Assembly: GCA_024235855.1 (NCBI GenBank) | Contig: JACKLN010000008.1 | Location: 186,001-250,000 of the forward strand | Reading direction: 5' to 3' | Length of the DNA stretch: 64,000 nt | Source: Burkholderiaceae bacterium | GTDB lineage: Bacteria; Pseudomonadota; Gammaproteobacteria; Burkholderiales; Burkholderiaceae_C | Shown: positions 62,070-64,000 of the stretch, piece by piece | How positions within the stretch are numbered: position 1 is the stretch's first letter | How the letters are laid out: each line of letters begins with the position of its first letter | Notes under the pieces: model-generated | The model's input: only the letters and a program-made list of their open reading frames with translations | Told to the model about the DNA's origin: nothing | Database searches by the model: none | Program-made: the position numbers and the translations under genes

Positions 62070-63148
62070 GCAGCCTCGCGTTGCTCGTAGAGCGCGCGGG
62101 AGAGGTGCAGCCACTGCAGGTCAGGCAGCACCTGGTCCTGCAGCAGCCGCGCGCGCGTGGCGCGCAGCATGGTCCGCCCGTCGAGCACGTCCTCGTAGAC
62201 GCGAACGTAGTGGTCGACCATGCGCGCCGTGGCCCAGTGTTCTCGCATCCACGCGGCCGAGGTCTGCCCGACCTCACGGCACAGCGCAGAGTCCTTCAGC
62301 AGGTCGGGCAGGATGTCCGCCATGGCGCCGAGGTGCACGTTGACCCACGGCAACGCATCGCTGCCAGTGAGTGCGGCCAGCACGGCCACCATGCGTGTGT
62401 CCAGGTAACCCAGCGTGGGACGGCCGAGGGCCAGGGCCTCCAGGCCCGAAAGGTGGTAGCTGCCGGTGACGAGTTCGTCGATCACGACGTCGGCGGCGGC
62501 CTTGCGCCGCAGCGATTCGGCATGGGGAAGGTTCTCGAATGCATCGATGACGAAGTCGTGCGCGGCCCCGAGCGGGCCCAGCAGGGCCCGTGTCTCCGGC
62601 GCGCCCTTGGTGTTCCATCTATCGGCACCGGCCGCCACGTCCGATGTCGGCGCGAAGCTCACGACCGGCGTCCGCCGTGCAGCCTGCGCCGGCAAATCCT
62701 GCAGCGTGCGGTCGATGGCGTCGAAATTGATCAGGTTCGGCACCGGGCGTGCCCTCGGATAGAACCGCTCGTGGAACTGCGCGATGACGACCTGTGGCAG
62801 CGGATCGTCGACGATCGCCTGCACGTCCACACCCGCATGCCGGGCGACAAAGCCTGGCTCGGAATGGAACTGGCGGAGCACGACCTTGTGCGAAAGGTCG
62901 ACCCCGAAAGGGTTGGCGCGCAGATCCATCCAGTGGTGGCAGTGCACGAGGTCGGCCTCGTGCAGCAGTTCAAGCGCCTGAGCGCGGTCACGCGTGAAGT
63001 CCAGATCTTCGTCGAAGGTACGCGTGCCGTAGGCCCCCGGGTTGAGGTTGACCAGGCGGGCGTGCACATCGGTGCAGGCGTTGAGTGCCTGCACCAGACG
63101 GATGGGCGCGCCAGCCAGTGGCGTCATGGCAAGATGCACGACCTTCAT
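62066..63148 (-). CDS. Family-4-like glycosyltransferase
   Basis: 360 residues. The start MKVVHLAMTPLAGAPIRLVQAL is the typical nucleotide-sugar GT-B N-terminus. LHEADLVHCHHWMDL and GSYHLSGLEALALGRPTLGYLD (E in the LALGRP context) match the GT4 donor-site pattern. It probably transfers a sugar in a surface glycan pathway. A GAGG ribosome-binding sequence precedes ATG 63148; ATG 63157 is an alternative. It lies 11 bp after the sulfotransferase stop. Confidence 0.85.
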   Translation of the reverse strand: MKVVHLAMTPLAGAPIRLVQALNACTDVHARLVNLNPGAYGTRTFDEDLDFTRDRAQALELLHEADLVHCHHWMDLRANPFGVDLSHKVVLRQFHSEPGFVARHAGVDVQAIVDDPLPQVVIAQFHERFYPRARPVPNLINFDAIDRTLQDLPAQAARRTPVVSFAPTSDVAAGADRWNTKGAPETRALLGPLGAAHDFVIDAFENLPHAESLRRKAAADVVIDELVTGSYHLSGLEALALGRPTLGYLDTRMVAVLAALTGSDALPWVNVHLGAMADILPDLLKDSALCREVGQTSAAWMREHWATARMVDHYVRVYEDVLDGRTMLRATRARLLQDQVLPDLQWLHLSRALYEQREAA

Positions 63149-63159
63149 CGCAGCCATCC

Positions 63160-63831
63160 TCACTCCAAAGCGATGTCGACCACGACCTGCGGATCACGCG
63201 AGTAGCCGAAGCGGTCGAAGTCCTCCGCCGCCCACGCCCGGACTGCCTCGACCGCCCCGGGTGTGAGGTAGTCCCGAGCCGCCGAGCGCCGTCGCTGCGG
63301 TCGCGTGCTGAAGGCCAGGTCGCCGTCGCCGGCCTGCAGTCGCTGCAGGTCCATGATCCCCTGCTGTTCGGTCGTCGTGGCGTTGAGCAGGCCCAGGCTC
63401 GCGCCAGGCCGGGCAAAGGGGAGCGCCGCGAACTCGGCGTCCAGGTCCTCGATCTTCAGGAAGCGGTCGACGCGGGTGTCACGGTGCCACTGGCTCTGGG
63501 TCAGGAGAAGTTCGTGGGGCACTGTTCGCAGGCCGTTGACCCATTGCATGAAGCCGCCCAGGGTGTCCGGATCGGCGCAGGCCTGCCGGAAGCCGTAGCG
63601 GTCCAGCGCATTTCGCATGCAGGTCGACCACCACAGCGAGATGGCGCGTGTGTACGGGTTGCGGCACACGGAGAAGGTGAAGTAGCCGGCCGGCACCAGT
63701 TCCATCCGTCGCTCGTGCAGGCCGCCGGGCATCACGCCGTCGAAGTCCCTGATCAAGGCCTGCGTCAGCGAGTTGGTCGCGCACTTCATCGTGCTGATGA
63801 ACGCGAATCGATGGCTGTGGCTGATGATCAT
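63160..63831 (-). CDS. Sulfotransferase family 2-like protein
   Basis: 223 residues. The 5'-phosphosulfate loop is FISTMKCATNSLTQALI and the 3'-phosphate motif FSVCRNPYTRAISLWW, both near the N-terminal third. A soluble enzyme that would use PAPS to sulfate a carbohydrate. It is the first of four coupled minus-strand genes with two glycosyltransferase-like neighbours, so the acceptor is probably a surface glycan. It lies 23 bp after the partial gene at the right edge. Confidence 0.9.
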   Translation of the reverse strand: MIISHSHRFAFISTMKCATNSLTQALIRDFDGVMPGGLHERRMELVPAGYFTFSVCRNPYTRAISLWWSTCMRNALDRYGFRQACADPDTLGGFMQWVNGLRTVPHELLLTQSQWHRDTRVDRFLKIEDLDAEFAALPFARPGASLGLLNATTTEQQGIMDLQRLQAGDGDLAFSTRPQRRRSAARDYLTPGAVEAVRAWAAEDFDRFGYSRDPQVVVDIALE

Positions 63832-63854
63832 GCCGTGCGTGCCGACTGTCCCGC

Positions 63855-64000
63855 TCAGGCCGCGAGTCGCCGCGCATAGCGGCGGGTGAACCAGTCGTTG
63901 TCGTGCTCGTAGCCAAGCTCGCGGACCATCTCGAACAGCCCGGTGTTCTCCGTGAACTCGTTCCAGATGCGCAGTGGGTGGCGCGTCCAGGACTCCAGGC
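63855..64000 (-). CDS. Partial gene, C-terminus, possible sulfotransferase
   Basis: Only the last 48 codons are inside the window, ending at a TGA at 63855-63857. The fragment contains SWTRHPLRIWNEFTENTG and LGYEHDNDWFTRRYARRL. The W...F...TG...LGY layout resembles the C-terminal helix of sulfotransferases, but the segment is too short for a firm call. It is on the same strand as, and 23 bp upstream of, the complete sulfotransferase. Confidence 0.55.
   Translation of the reverse strand, partial: LESWTRHPLRIWNEFTENTGLFEMVRELGYEHDNDWFTRRYARRLAA

Overview
The window is a GC-rich chromosomal segment of a motile betaproteobacterium, most likely Burkholderiales of the Rubrivivax/Leptothrix/Ideonella group. 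The grounds are codon use, an FlhDC- and FliA-controlled flagellar regulon, a CysN-CysC fusion, and dense packing with many 4-bp ATGA start/stop overlaps. No rRNA, tRNA, insertion sequence, phage, attachment site or CRISPR array was seen, and no stretch above about 280 bases lacks a gene.

Region 1 (1-9 kb, minus strand): a compact, translationally coupled cluster of an alkaline-phosphatase/sulfatase-fold protein, a sulfotransferase, a small helical protein, a NodT/TolC-type outer-membrane lipoprotein and a PqqD-domain membrane protein that runs off the left edge. A large lipoprotein with seven DUF11-like repeats lies just upstream, then cysQ. Region 2 (9-14 kb, plus strand): cysD, a cysN-cysC fusion, an SLC13-type permease and a VanZ-like protein. 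Together these take up sulfate and make APS and PAPS. CysQ removes the PAP released when PAPS is used, and the window also holds two sulfotransferases and a probable third.

Region 3 (14-26 kb): signalling genes. These are a diguanylate cyclase, a REC-PAS-GGDEF-EAL protein with an Hpt protein upstream, a membrane histidine kinase, and a chain (HDOD protein, multi-PAS HisKA_2 kinase, REC-ANTAR regulator) that directly follows flgL. Region 4 (26-52 kb): flagellar genes. flgBCDEFGHIJKL run on the minus strand, flgA, flgM and flgN run divergently on the plus strand, a PAS histidine kinase follows, and then on the minus strand flhD-flhC, a methyltransferase, motA, motB, cheY, cheZ, flhB, flhA, flhF, an flhG-like gene and fliA. 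Good sigma-28 (FliA) promoter matches precede motA, cheY, flgM and the Hpt/EAL pair. A further match just after flhC is followed about 85 nt later by a perfect intrinsic terminator and may define a small RNA.

Region 5 (52-64 kb): surface-glycan and secreted-protein genes. These are UDP-galactopyranose mutase, a large TPR-HAD protein (COG5610-like), a secreted subtilase with six C-terminal repeats, and a minus-strand chain of a DUF1796 protein, two glycosyltransferase-like proteins, a sulfotransferase and a further partial gene. Region 5 together with regions 1-2 suggests that sulfated surface or secreted products are made. That link is inference from gene content.
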